The notes under the pieces are model-generated. The model saw nothing but the letters and a program-made list of their open reading frames with translations. It did no database searches and had not been told where the DNA came from. From Candidatus Manganitrophus sp. (lineage in GTDB: Bacteria > Nitrospirota > Nitrospiria > SBBL01 > Manganitrophaceae), in NCBI GenBank assembly GCA_028865235.1, contig CP114561.1:2810001-2874000 (forward strand): 64,000 nt of DNA, read 5' to 3'. The position numbers were made by a program, and so were the translations under genes. Below are positions 29,840-39,296 of the stretch, piece after piece. Within the stretch, counting starts at the first letter, position 1, and each line of letters starts with the position of its first letter.

Positions 29840-30739
29840 GTGATGTTTAAATTTAATACAGAAACTTTTACAGACCGGTTCCAAAAACTGGAAAAAACAA
29901 AACAATGGCTCACCAGTTTAGGAATTCAAACTGCTGGTACAAGATTCGATGAGGTCTTACAGTTAAACAAGGAACTGGTTGAACACCACAATAATAATCA
30001 AATTGACAGCTTAATTAAACAGTATGGACATCTAAGACTGTGGGCGGCCTTAACAGAAGCTTCATCATTTAATCAAGTACACTACGCTTTCAAAAATCAA
30101 AAGAGTCATATCTCTCCTAGGGCAAAACTGAAAAAGATGCTTGAAGGTCCGTATCATTCATGGGATGAAGATGTTCATGAGGGTAATATTGAAGGCAGAA
30201 ATACTCTGTTTGAGTTAGAAAGCGCGTCCATATTTAAGAGAGCTGGCGTTAAAATAATCGGGTTTGATGATGTTGATTTTATCTTTAAGAGGACCAAATT
30301 TAATATTCAATGCAAGAGACTCCATAGCCAAAAGAAGATCAAAGACAATATAATTGAAGCAAGCAATCAATTTTACAAGAGAATGAAATCCAATTCGAAC
30401 CTTAAAGGGATCATTTGCCTCTCCGTAGATAAAGTAATTGGAATAGAGGAAATGGTTTTGAAAGTTAAATCTCCAGAGGAAGTCCGTCCAAAGTTAGTTC
30501 AACTTTCTAACTCTTTTTTAACAAGTTATAGGAGTTTCTGGCACAGCTTAATTAACCCCAATGTATTGGCAGTTATGATATTTTTTCATTTCATAGCAAT
30601 CATTGAAGAAGAACCGTATGATCTTCTTACCACATGCCGAGATATTGCATTTGACGTAATTGTGCAGCAAAACTTCATTCAAATTATGGATCATAACTTG
30701 ATAGTTGAGTTAAGTAAGAGACTTCAAACTGGCGAGTAG
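29840..30739 (+). CDS. PD-(D/E)XK-like nuclease, AT-rich
   Basis: A 299-residue protein with the most AT-rich composition in the window. A likely restriction-type nuclease core spans residues 118-165: E127 in LFELESASIFKRAG, D146 in DDVDFIF, and Q157-x-K159 in IQCKR, the order and spacing of PD-(D/E)XK enzymes with a Q/E-x-K half. The N-terminus is helical (FQKLEKTKQWL) and the C-terminus has a hydrophobic helix (VLAVMIFFHFIAII). The start may be GTG 29840 or ATG 29843; the ribosome site is weak. It ends the three-gene unit. No family name recognised; nuclease activity is inferred. Confidence 0.6.
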   Translation: MMFKFNTETFTDRFQKLEKTKQWLTSLGIQTAGTRFDEVLQLNKELVEHHNNNQIDSLIKQYGHLRLWAALTEASSFNQVHYAFKNQKSHISPRAKLKKMLEGPYHSWDEDVHEGNIEGRNTLFELESASIFKRAGVKIIGFDDVDFIFKRTKFNIQCKRLHSQKKIKDNIIEASNQFYKRMKSNSNLKGIICLSVDKVIGIEEMVLKVKSPEEVRPKLVQLSNSFLTSYRSFWHSLINPNVLAVMIFFHFIAIIEEEPYDLLTTCRDIAFDVIVQQNFIQIMDHNLIVELSKRLQTGE

Positions 30740-30993
30740 CGAAAGGGGGAGTCAGATTTGTAGAATCGACTTAAGAACATACACGCTGGAGGACTCAAGA
30801 GCGGACCTCTTCTGAAATGAAATTTCTTGAAGCCATTCTCCTAAATCCATAGTCTTAAACTAATCTCATGTCAAACATAACTAAAATCAAAATAGTATTT
30901 CTTCGTGATCGCGCATTGACTTCCAAGTAAAAACTACACTATAAAGAGTAGCCAGCGTCATAAAGATATCCACCCAATCGGAGACTCCAAAGC
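30740..30993. other. Intergenic gap downstream of the insert, containing a promoter
   Basis: 254 bp of AT-rich sequence with no convincing open frame, no long inverted repeat and no duplicate of the left flank that would mark an attachment site. A promoter-like pair, TTGACT (30916-30921) and TATAAA (30940-30945) with an 18-bp spacer, faces the next gene. Confidence 0.45.
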
Positions 30994-31401
30994 ATGGACG
31001 CGCAAAAGGTAGTTCTTGTTCTTGCGGGAGGGATTGCGGTCGGACTTCTCGGCTATAATCTCAATGCGCTCCTGCCCGAATGGCAGCGGACGATGCGGTT
31101 CGTCGTCCTCGGATCTCTCGGCGGCCTGCTCGGCATCGCGGTCAGACACTTCAAAGAAATTTCGGGGGGGCGATTGAGCAAAGATATGTTTCAACGCGCC
31201 GCGCTCGGCTTGGCGGCCGGCGCCGCCCTGGGCGTGGGTTTGGCGGCCAATCCCCACGTCCATCTCTACCAGCATTATTTCAGAGGGACGGAAGGGGTCT
31301 GGCTTCTCTTCTTAGGCGCGCTGGCCGGTCTTCTCGGGGTGGTGCTCGTTCGGGTTCTCAGTCGCGTTTCGAGTAAGGACGGTGCAGATGCGAACCTTTA
31401 G
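30994..31401 (+). CDS. Small integral membrane protein, 135 aa
   Basis: Four hydrophobic stretches are visible: residues about 5-24 (VVLVLAGGIAVGLLGYNL), 35-50 (FVVLGSLGGLLGIAV), 67-84 (AALGLAAGAALGVGLAA) and 101-122 (WLLFLGALAGLLGVVLVRVL). These suggest a four-helix inner membrane protein. GC content returns to the chromosomal average here, which marks the right border of the AT-rich insert. Its end overlaps the start of the next gene (DUF4157-OmpA), suggesting coupled expression. No family recognised. Confidence 0.6.
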   Translation: MDAQKVVLVLAGGIAVGLLGYNLNALLPEWQRTMRFVVLGSLGGLLGIAVRHFKEISGGRLSKDMFQRAALGLAAGAALGVGLAANPHVHLYQHYFRGTEGVWLLFLGALAGLLGVVLVRVLSRVSSKDGADANL

Positions 31402-32924
31402 AAAAAAGCAGAATCCCTCTCATCGATCAATCTCCCCCAGCCTCGTTCAATCAAATCATCATTCAGATCTGATCCCAAACCTGCAACGCAGCATCGGCAA
31501 TCAAGCCGTCCAACGGTTTATCCAGCGTAAGCTTACAATCAACACGCCGGGAGACCGCTACGAGCAGGAAGCGGATCACATCGCCGATCAGGTGATGCGG
31601 ACGTCTGCGTCTCCTTGCGCCTGCGGCGCATCGTGTCCCGGGTGTAAGCAGGATGGGCGCGGACAAGTGCAGACGAAGCGGGTCCACGAACACGACGCCG
31701 GCAACATGACCGCGCCGCCGGTTGTAGATGAAGTCATTTCTTCCTCAGGCCAGCCGCTCGATGTGAGCACCCGCCAATTCATGGAGACCCGTTTCGGTCA
31801 TGACTTCAGCGGGGTGCGGGTGCATGCCGATGCCAAGGCGTCCGACTCCGCCCGGCAGATCGAGGCGCTTGCTTACACGGCCGGGAGCAACATCGTCTTT
31901 GCCGCCGGCCGCTACGAACCGGCAACGGCGGCGGGACGGCATCTGCTCGCCCACGAGCTGGCCCACGTCGTCCAGCAGACCGGCGGGGGAGCGGAGCGAT
32001 TCAACGTCAGCCGGATCCTTCGATGGAGAGCGATTTTCAGCTTCCCCCCTCCGGCCGACCGATCTGCGGGAGAATGCGTCGCCCCTGCTGGCGAGCGCCC
32101 TCGGATCGACGACCATCGATCGCTTCCCGACCGGCAGCGCCAAAATTCCAAAAGAGGGCGAGGATGCGCTCCGTTACGCCGCGCGGCAGATTCTCTATTT
32201 CATTCGCACGTATCCTCTCTCCACCGTCCACATCGCCGGCCACACCGACCGGGTCGGCAAGGACGAGAAGAATCTCACCCTGGGACAGGATCGGGCCGAT
32301 GCGGTGAAAGCCTTTCTGGAGGGCGAAGGGGTTCCCGCCGGCCTGCTCAGCACCGAGAGCAAAGGAGAGAGCGAACCGGTGGTGCCGACCAAGAATGAGC
32401 AGCCCGAGCCGCGCAACCGGCGGGTGAACGTCTTCTTCCGGGTGCAGAAAAGCAATATCTCATTCGGCATCGATTATACTCTCAAGCCCCTCGAGCGGCC
32501 CACGTTCGAAAAGCCCACCGTCACCTTTCCGCCGAAGCTGCCGCCCGGTTACGACCCGAACCAGCGGAGAATCCCATACCGCGATCCGGCCGAGACCAAA
32601 ATATGGGATCGGATCAAAGAGAATCAACGGATCATCGACGAGATCGACCGCAAATATCCGAGAAAGGATAAAAGCTTGAGCGAAGCGGCGATCGACGTGC
32701 TGATGGATGAAATATTCAAGCCGATCCTGAAAGAGCTGCCGATTTCCGACGATTTGCGCAAGAAAGCCGAAGGGGGCATTCGGAAAGGTCTGGAGACCGG
32801 CAGCGAGAAAGCGTGCGAGGGGGTGATCGATGCAACCGGCGCCGGAAGCACCGAAAAAGAGGCGCTCAAGGCGGCGTGCAAAGCGGCGCTCAAGCAAAAG
32901 CCGGCTGAGACTGGGAAAAAATAG
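31388..32924 (+). CDS. DUF4157 (eCIS core) and OmpA-like fusion protein (frameshifted)
   Basis: The N-terminal part has the eCIS-associated DUF4157 features: LQRSIGNQAVQRF, GDRYEQEADHIADQVM, FGHDFSGVRVHAD, and the zinc-peptidase-like HELAHVVQQ. A Cys-rich spacer (CACGASCPGC) lies between. After a frame break in GGGGG near 31985 (one G fewer restores it) comes an OmpA-like peptidoglycan-binding domain: TTIDRFPTGSAKI, VHIAGHTDRVGKDEKN, GQDRADAVKAFLE, EPRNRRVNVFF. A basic helical tail follows. DUF4157 proteins are often cargo or effectors of extracellular contractile injection systems. ATG 31388 is preferred because AAGGA lies 9 bp upstream. No injection-system structural genes are in the window. 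Confidence 0.75.
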
Positions 32925-33048
32925 AATCGCGCGGCATTCATTGTCAATAACCTGATCCACGCTGAAGCCGCATCAACGCAGCGTATTGAGGGACATCGTT
33001 TCGCGGCGACGCGATGTCTTGTCCATCCGCCATCACAAGGAGACCATC

Positions 33049-34917
33049 ATGAGCGCCCCGAACCTCGAGATCAAAGTGGAACCTGTCGAATCTGGAAAAG
33101 CGGTCTACCTCCCCCTCGCGGCGACGACCGCGACCGGAAAAACAATGGTGAAGATTGTTCTCCGCCTGCTGATCAAAAACAAGGGGACCAAAACGGCGAA
33201 AGTGAACAAGATCCAGTTCTCGTTCCCCGGCTCCTCCCATGCCGCCGTGAACATGCAAGGGGTCAATCTGGACGGCAACCTCGACCTCGCCGCCGGCGCG
33301 AGCGCCTATTGGTCGAACGGCCGGGTCGATCTCGACCTCGATCCGGATGTCGATAATTTCGTCAACAACTCCGTCTACCTGAACACGCCGGCGCCGACGC
33401 AGGTGAAGGTCTCTGTGAGCTGCAAAGATTTTACCGATCCGGCGACCGTGACGATGGGGCTCGCCGCCCATAAAAGCCCGACGCCTGAGGGGGCCTACCG
33501 GTTTCCCTATGCGGCGGGAGAGCTTCGGACCGACGAGTATTATTCGACCTCGGCGGTTCATTGGGCGAACGGCGGGGCGAAGGGGCCGCAGATCTTCGCG
33601 CACGACATCGGTGTGGTCGGCTGGGATTCCAAGGCGAAGAAATGGTCGAGCCTTCTCCCGGGGGGCTCGGACAAAAAGAATGAAGACTATCGGATCTACA
33701 ACAAGCCGCTGCGCGCCGTGGCCGACGGTGTGGTCGAGAGCTGGTCCGACGGCATGGACGACAACACGGTCCTCGGCGAGTTTCCCGATCCGACCCCGTC
33801 GCCCGGCTCAGGAAATCATGTGTGGATCAAACACGGGACGGAGTTCGTCAAATACGCCCACCTGCGAAAGGGAACGATCCCGGCGGAGCTGATGAAGAAG
33901 GGAGCGCCGGTGAGCGAAGGGCAGATGGTCGGTCGGGTTGGCAACTCGGGGAATTCCACCAATCCGCACACCCACATCGAGTGCGTGAAGAGCTCCACGT
34001 CGGGAGCGCTCCGCCCGCTTCCGTTCCGGAGCGGCTGGGTGGTCGATCGGAGCAAATTGAGCCCGCCGGGGGCGAAAGGCCCTTGGTTCCGGCTCCAGCA
34101 TCACGGCATCTCCAAGGACACCGTCGCCATCTGGCCCGCGTCCACTTATCCGGGATATCCGGTGCCGACGGTGGGAATCTCGATGCAGGGCACCTGGGCG
34201 AATTCTTATTGGATCAGCCCCGATCTGGGGAGCTTCGAGAAAACGGCGCAAGATCTCTTCGACAAACAGGGGCGGCGTCTCATCAGGATTGCAACCTTCG
34301 TCGAGAACGGCGTCCGGCGGTGGGCCGGCATCTCGCGCGCCGGGACCTGGGCCAACCGGTGGTGGGTCAGCCCCGACCTCACATCGTTCCTGAAAAAGGC
34401 CCAGGAGTTTTTCGATAAAGACGGTCTGCGCCTGATCCAGGCGTCAAGCTATGTCGAAGGGGGGAAGCGGAAATGGATTGGGATCGCGCAAGGGGGAAAC
34501 TGGGCGAGCCGGCTGATCGTGAAGCCGGACCTTGCAAGCTTTGCGGCCGAGTCGCAGAAGCTCTTCGACGACAACGGTCTTCGCCTGATTTATGTTACGA
34601 CCTATCTAGAGGGAGGAAAGCGGAAATGGTTCGGCATCTCCCGCTCCGGCGACTGGGCGAACCGCTGGTGGATCAGTCCCGACTTCGGCAGCTTCCGGAC
34701 GAAGTCGCAAGACCTCTTCGACAACGAGGGGAAGCGGCTGGTGCATGTAACGACCTACGTCGAGGGAAGCCAGCGGCGGTGGGTGGGGATTTCCCGCTCC
34801 GGCGATTGGGCGAACCGCTGGGTCTTCCGGAGCGATCTCGACTCTTTTAACTTAGAAGCACAGCGACTCTTTGATGAAGAGAAGCTCCGGCTGATCCACG
34901 TCGAAATGCTTGAATAA
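33049..34917 (+). CDS. M23-type peptidase domain with C-terminal tandem repeats
   Basis: A protein of 622 residues. After a beta-sandwich N-terminus comes an M23 (LytM-like) region: the HVWIKHG and YAHLRKG strands, VGNSGNSTNPHTHIEC with the paired metal His, and GQMVGRVGN. Metalloendopeptidases of this fold cut peptidoglycan cross-links. The C-terminal 260 residues contain five copies of a 50-residue unit (SxxGxWAxRWWISPDxxSFxxxAQxLFD..GxRLI), matching bacterial tandem repeat domain 1. No signal peptide is evident, so export would need another route. The ATG at 33049 has AAGGAG 7 bp upstream. It follows the DUF4157-OmpA gene, so both may act on cell walls. Confidence 0.75.
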   Translation: MSAPNLEIKVEPVESGKAVYLPLAATTATGKTMVKIVLRLLIKNKGTKTAKVNKIQFSFPGSSHAAVNMQGVNLDGNLDLAAGASAYWSNGRVDLDLDPDVDNFVNNSVYLNTPAPTQVKVSVSCKDFTDPATVTMGLAAHKSPTPEGAYRFPYAAGELRTDEYYSTSAVHWANGGAKGPQIFAHDIGVVGWDSKAKKWSSLLPGGSDKKNEDYRIYNKPLRAVADGVVESWSDGMDDNTVLGEFPDPTPSPGSGNHVWIKHGTEFVKYAHLRKGTIPAELMKKGAPVSEGQMVGRVGNSGNSTNPHTHIECVKSSTSGALRPLPFRSGWVVDRSKLSPPGAKGPWFRLQHHGISKDTVAIWPASTYPGYPVPTVGISMQGTWANSYWISPDLGSFEKTAQDLFDKQGRRLIRIATFVENGVRRWAGISRAGTWANRWWVSPDLTSFLKKAQEFFDKDGLRLIQASSYVEGGKRKWIGIAQGGNWASRLIVKPDLASFAAESQKLFDDNGLRLIYVTTYLEGGKRKWFGISRSGDWANRWWISPDFGSFRTKSQDLFDNEGKRLVHVTTYVEGSQRRWVGISRSGDWANRWVFRSDLDSFNLEAQRLFDEEKLRLIHVEMLE

Positions 34918-35017
34918 AGTTAAGAAGGTGAGGGTAACCGGATATTGACCGAGAAGACCGAGCAACGCCGGTCGCAGAGGATGCGGCCGGCGTTTCCGAT
35001 ACCGTCAGGAGATCTTT

Positions 35018-35416
35018 ATGTCAAATATAAAACGGGTCCAGGAAATGTATGCCGCCTTTGGGCGCGGGGATGTGCCGGCGATTCTCAACAAGTTGGCGGA
35101 GCGCGTCCAGTGGGAGTACGGTGTCAATTCGACCGACGTCCCTTGGCTTCAGCCAAGACAGGGCCGTGCGGAGGTGGTGAAGTTTTTCGAAGCGTTGGCA
35201 GCGGTGGAGATTTCAAAATTCCAACCGAAGACATTCCTCGAAAACGGAAAGATCGTGGTTGCGCTGATTGACTTCGAAGCGACCGTTAAGGCGACCGGCC
35301 GGAAGGTTCTCGAAGAAGACGAGGTGCACATTTGGCATTTTGACGATCAGGGAGAGGTGGTCCGCTTCCGGCATCGCGCCGACACACATCAACATTGGAG
35401 GGCCCTCAAGGGGTGA
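35018..35416 (+). CDS. SnoaL-like (NTF2 fold) protein
   Basis: 132 residues with the NTF2-like pattern: an N-terminal helix (IKRVQEMYAAFGRGDVPAILNKL), then VQWEYG, GRAEVVKFFEAL, and beta strands (VVALIDFEATVKATGRKV, EDEVHIWHFDDQGEVVRFRHRADT). Such proteins are cyclase, isomerase or binding proteins with no fixed reaction, so none is assigned. A GGAG site precedes the ATG. It lies alone between the M23 protein and the phosphatase lipoprotein. Confidence 0.75.
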   Translation: MSNIKRVQEMYAAFGRGDVPAILNKLAERVQWEYGVNSTDVPWLQPRQGRAEVVKFFEALAAVEISKFQPKTFLENGKIVVALIDFEATVKATGRKVLEEDEVHIWHFDDQGEVVRFRHRADTHQHWRALKG

Positions 35417-35445
35417 ATGGAAGGAAATCTTCAGGAAAGAAGCTG

Positions 35446-36045
35446 ATGAGATCCCCCCGGGTCCCCGCAACGCTTCTACTCCTATGCGGCGCGATCGCGA
35501 TTCTCGTTGCAGGTTGCGCGACACGCCCGAGCATCCCGCCGACACGGAACTGGCCGGCGCCGTGCGACAGTTGTATCGCCGGGGTTCCCAACTTTTCGAA
35601 GGTCTCTGTCCTCCTCTGGCGAGGGGCGCAGCCGACGGAAGAAGGATTCCGCAACCTGGAAACCGAGGGAGTGAAGACGATCATCAGCCTTCGGGAGCAC
35701 CACGACGATCTTCCGCTGTTGGAAGGGACAAAGCTGAAGTACCTGCGTATCCCGATGGATGCCTGGGACCCCGAAGAGGCGGAGCTGGTCCTGTTCTTGA
35801 CGCAGCTTGAGAGAATTCTGAAAGATCCCGACAGCGCGCCGGTCTTCGTTCACTGCGCCGAGGGGAAAGATCGAACCGGGTACAGCATCGCCGCCTACCG
35901 GATGCTCTTCGAGAACTGGACCGCCGATGATGCGATCCACGAGATGTTCGACTTTCGCTTCAACACCGTCTGGTTTCGCAACCCCGGTTTTCTTAAGCGC
36001 CTGGATATTGAACGGGTTCGAAAGCGGATGCAACGGGCGCCTTAA
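35446..36045 (+). CDS. Dual-specificity/tyrosine phosphatase lipoprotein
   Basis: A lipobox, LVAGC, ends a hydrophobic signal (ATLLLLCGAIAIL), so it is lipid-anchored in the envelope. The phosphatase core has the Cys-x5-Arg loop VHCAEGKDRTGYS with the nucleophile Cys, and an upstream general-acid candidate Asp in PMDAWDPEE. The EGVKTIISLR and GVPNFSKV elements match the DSP family. Substrates may be phosphoproteins or phosphoinositides; this cannot be read. The ATG at 35446 has AGGAAAG upstream; the longer open frame adds only untypical residues. Confidence 0.85.
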   Translation: MRSPRVPATLLLLCGAIAILVAGCATRPSIPPTRNWPAPCDSCIAGVPNFSKVSVLLWRGAQPTEEGFRNLETEGVKTIISLREHHDDLPLLEGTKLKYLRIPMDAWDPEEAELVLFLTQLERILKDPDSAPVFVHCAEGKDRTGYSIAAYRMLFENWTADDAIHEMFDFRFNTVWFRNPGFLKRLDIERVRKRMQRAP

Positions 36046-36185
36046 CGGGCCTTCCTCTTCCATTGACACTTCCCCTCTCTTCCGCTACATTAAGGCGATG
36101 CTTTTTCCCCGGATGGAGGCCGCTTTCCCTCCGAGGTTCAAAAGCGAATCATCCCCGCGAAGGGCTTCAATCAACTGAGGTGTAA

Positions 36186-36305
36186 ATGAAAGACGTACTT
36201 AAATTCAGTATCCTGGTGATCGGATTGGCGATCGCCGGGTACTATATTTTCCATCTGGTGACTTTCCTCTCCCCCGCGACCGACATCTTCGCTCCGATCA
36301 AATAA
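36186..36305 (+). CDS. 39-aa single-pass membrane peptide
   Basis: A short open frame with good signals: GAGGTG just before the ATG and a stop at 36303-36305, 9 bp before the thiolase gene. The peptide MKDVLKFSILVIGLAIAGYY is followed by IFHLVTFLSPATDIFAPIK, one transmembrane helix with a short acidic tail. Its position and ribosome site suggest it is real and translated with the thiolase. Function unknown. Confidence 0.55.
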   Translation: MKDVLKFSILVIGLAIAGYYIFHLVTFLSPATDIFAPIK

Positions 36306-36314
36306 GGAGGATCT

Positions 36315-37509
36315 GTGGCGCGTCGCGTCGCAATTCTCGGTTACGGGACCACCCCCTTTCGAGCCCGCTGGATCGACAAGAGCTATTATGAGCTGGCGTT
36401 CGACGCCGCTAAGGCCGCCTTAAAAGATGCCGATCTCTCCCACGATCAGATCGAATCGGCCGTTTACGGGATCTACAACGATCTTTTCCAGCGGCAGTTC
36501 ATGCCCGATGTCTACGTCCATGACTATCTCGGCCTCGGCCTCAAACCGTCGCTCCGGGTCACCACCGGCGGAGCGACCGGCGGGGCCGCCGTCCACACCG
36601 GCTTCGCGCAGATCGCCTCCGGCCTTTATGATATCGTCCTCGTTCTCGGCGTCGAGAAGTGCTCCGACGCCTTCAACCCCGAATTAAAAAGCAGTACTCC
36701 CGAGGTGCTGAAGGGGATCATCTACTCCGCAGACATGACTTTTGAGGCGCCGCTGGGGTTGACCCCCGCCGCCTCCTACGCGCTCCCGACCGTCGCCCAC
36801 ATGGAAAAATACGGCAGCCCGACCGAACTGCAGATGGCGAAGGTCTCCGTCAAAAATCATAAAAACGCCCTCAACAATCCTTTTGCTCAGCGTCCGGAGC
36901 GGATCACCGTCGAAGATGTCCTCCGGTCGAAAAAGATCTGCCACCCGTTCAAATTCTACGACAACTGCCTCTACTCGGAAGGGGCCTCGGCACTGGTTCT
37001 CGTCTCGGAGAAAATTGCGAAAAAGGCGAAGCGGCCGGTCGCCTGGATCACCGGGGTCGGCGCTTCGACCGACATGGCCTTCACCGGGAACCGGCCCGAC
37101 TACGCCGAGTTCGGCTCGTCGATCGCGGCAGGGAAAGCGGTTTACCGGATGGCCAAGATCAAGAAACCCAAGGAAAGAGCTCGACTTCGCCGAGCTGCAC
37201 GATGCCTTCACCTCCGCCGAGATTCTTTCTTATGAAGCCTTCGGTTTCTGTAAACCGGGGGAGGGAGGCCGGCTGATCGACGACGGGGTGACCGAGATGG
37301 AAGGGGATCTGCCGGTGAATCCGAGCGGCGGGTTGATCGGCTGTGGTCATGCGGTCGGCGCGACCGGCGTGATGCAGGTCGGAGAGGCGGCGCTGCAGGT
37401 GACCTGCCGGGCGGGGAAACGTCAGGTCAAAGGGGCGAAGCGAGGCTTGGTTCAGGGAATAGGTGGACCGGCGACTTCGTGGACCTTTGCATTTATCGTG
37501 GAGGGATGA
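36315..37509 (+). CDS. Thiolase family protein, DUF35-partnered type (frameshifted)
   Basis: A condensing enzyme of the thiolase/SCP2 group. The nucleophile Cys is in [11 protein letters not shown], the His in [12 protein letters not shown], and the C-terminal [14 protein letters not shown] loop carries the second Cys and His. The frame breaks at GGAAAGAG near 37170; one A fewer joins KKPKE to [11 protein letters not shown], giving about 397 residues. Start GTG 36315 after GGAGG. It overlaps a DUF35 OB-fold gene, the pairing seen in acetoacetyl-CoA thiolase/HMG-CoA synthase complexes of archaea and in some bacterial acyl-CoA pathways. It may act with the nearby acyl-CoA ligase and MaoC hydratase. 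Confidence 0.85.
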
Positions 37510-37972
37510 TCATGCCTCGAAAGAAAAAAGAGGCCAAACCGGACTTTGTCCCCTTGGAAATTCCCGACCGGATCGAGATGAACTACCGCTACAGCTACGG
37601 CGGGATCTCCCCTTTTTCCGGGCGATCAAAGAAGAAGCGAAGCTCCTCGGCAGCCGCTGCGCCCGCTGCAAAAAAACCTATCTTCCCCCGCGCATCAACT
37701 GCTCCCAATGTTACCTTCCAACGAAGTGGGTACCGCTTGGAAACGAGGGGACCGTGATTACCTGCACCACCGTCTACTATGCAACCTCCCGCTTCTTCTC
37801 CAAGACCCCCTTCGTCTGCGCCTACATCCGGGTGGACGGCGCCGACACCCTCCTCCTTCAAAACATCATCCTCGATGACGTGACCCAAGCCCGCCCCGGC
37901 ATCCGTGTCCGCGCCCTCTTCCGCCCGGAGCGCAAAGGGGAGATGGCCGATTTTTATTTCGTGCCGGTGTAG
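37506..37972 (+). CDS. DUF35 OB-fold acyl-CoA-binding protein (frameshifted)
   Basis: A partner of the thiolase. A rubredoxin-like zinc ribbon ([18 protein letters not shown]) precedes an OB fold ([48 protein letters not shown]), the standard DUF35 layout. The frame breaks at a T5 run near 37615; one extra T joins GGISPFF to [14 protein letters not shown]. Starts at ATG 37506 (or 37512), overlapping the thiolase stop, so it is translationally coupled. In archaea such proteins bridge thiolase and HMG-CoA synthase and bind CoA; here the role is inferred. Confidence 0.85.
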
Positions 37973-37995
37973 CCGGATTCCCGATCCCTTTTTCT

Positions 37996-39105
37996 TCAAG
38001 TCGATAAGGTGAGGGCGGGCTGGTTGCGGGTTTTTGTCTTCCGTTCCTTGTAGCGCGAATGGACCCATGCCGGAAGGTTTAAGCTGAGGATAAATAACAT
38101 GGAAAGGAGCAAGGCCGGACCGGTTCCATATGAGGCGATCGGTTTTCGGACGAAGAATTCGAGTAGATAAAGCATCAGGAGGTGATAAGTAAACACCGGC
38201 AATGAATGCGCTCCCAAAAAGGCAAACCAACGCCACCGAAAAAGGTGCGGATAGGCTTGAACAAGCCGGGCGGTTAAGTAGGTGATGAGAAGGACGTTGA
38301 TTAATCGGAGCCAGCCGAGATGGCTCTTTTCGGTTGCGTGTTGAATCGAGAAGGGAAAAACGGCGTCGAGCAGCACAAGTTGATGGCGAACCAGGAAGAG
38401 GAAAAAGCCGATCGTGAGTGCAATCGCAATAAAACAGGGATGGTAAAAAAGACGCGGGGTGGAACCCTCTCTGCCGTTGAATCCCAACCAGGTTCCGAGA
38501 ACAAAGGGAAATTGCCAGGCGAAGAGGTCGAAGTAGCCGAGCTCCGATTGGGTGAGGGGCAGAGACGGCGCCTTGAAAATTTCTTTCAGGCCGGTTTGAG
38601 AAAGTCCCCAGAAGGAGAGACTGAACAACAAGACCGCCGCGCCTCTTCCGTTTTGATAGCGCCGGATCAAAAAAGGGACAAACAGCACCAGAAGGGTGTA
38701 CATCGGAAGGATATCAAAAAAATGCGGCCGGTAAAGTGTCGCCGCGCCGAGAAGAAGGACTGAGAGCGGTTCCTCGCGGATGATCAGGAGGCGATCGGTC
38801 CACCGGCTCTCCGCCGCCGCCAGGGGGAAGAGCAAGACCAGCGCGAAAACGAAAAGAAACGAGAGGAGATGATAAAGATAAATGCGCCGGGCGTTGTGGA
38901 AGGCACGTTGCGCAATCGACGAAAAGGAGGGGGCTGTATAGGCCAGTCCGGTCGCCAGGCCCGATAAAAGAAAAAAACCTTCGGCCGCCGAGACGAAACC
39001 GAACGGCTCATGCGTGAACCGGCGAAGCGGGCCGCCGTCGTGATTGAGGGTCATCACGACAAGAAAAAGTCCCCGCAATGCATCCAATGCGTCGTTTCTT
39101 TTCAT
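37996..39105 (-). CDS. OpgC-like membrane acyltransferase-family protein
   Basis: A 369-residue multi-pass membrane protein with about ten hydrophobic segments. The N-terminus RNDALDALRGLFLVVMTLNHDGG is the hallmark of the OpgC/acyltransferase-3-like superfamily (DALRG motif and a conserved His). Other typical elements: GFVSAAEGFFLLSG, HFFDILPMYTLL, PVFTYHLLMLY. OpgC succinylates periplasmic glucans; the substrate here is unknown. It is transcribed towards the DUF35 gene (convergent, 23-bp gap) and divergently from the PilZ genes. Confidence 0.8.
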   Translation of the reverse strand: MKRNDALDALRGLFLVVMTLNHDGGPLRRFTHEPFGFVSAAEGFFLLSGLATGLAYTAPSFSSIAQRAFHNARRIYLYHLLSFLFVFALVLLFPLAAAESRWTDRLLIIREEPLSVLLLGAATLYRPHFFDILPMYTLLVLFVPFLIRRYQNGRGAAVLLFSLSFWGLSQTGLKEIFKAPSLPLTQSELGYFDLFAWQFPFVLGTWLGFNGREGSTPRLFYHPCFIAIALTIGFFLFLVRHQLVLLDAVFPFSIQHATEKSHLGWLRLINVLLITYLTARLVQAYPHLFRWRWFAFLGAHSLPVFTYHLLMLYLLEFFVRKPIASYGTGPALLLSMLFILSLNLPAWVHSRYKERKTKTRNQPALTLST

Positions 39106-39214
39106 GGAAAGGTGCCTCCGTCGGACCCGGGCAGGGAGTAGGGATCTAGATCTATTTTATCTTTTTGGAGGATTCCGCCACAAGGCTGGACCGGTGTTGG
39201 AAGGGGTGGATCGC

Positions 39215-39242
39215 TTGACAGCGCATCATCTTCTGCTATCTT
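39215..39242 (+). promoter_or_regulatory. Sigma-70 promoter for the PilZ pair
   Basis: TTGACA (39215-39220) and TATCTT (39237-39242) with a 16-bp spacer, about 55 bp before the first PilZ gene. Confidence 0.55.
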
Positions 39243-39296
39243 CTCATTAGGTCCCTGCGCCGGTAACGGACCTATTCAGAAGTGAAGGAGAAGGAG

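Noticed and set aside
28012..30739. Integrated prophage or transposon
   Set aside because: No integrase, transposase, phage structural gene, terminal repeat or target duplication was seen.
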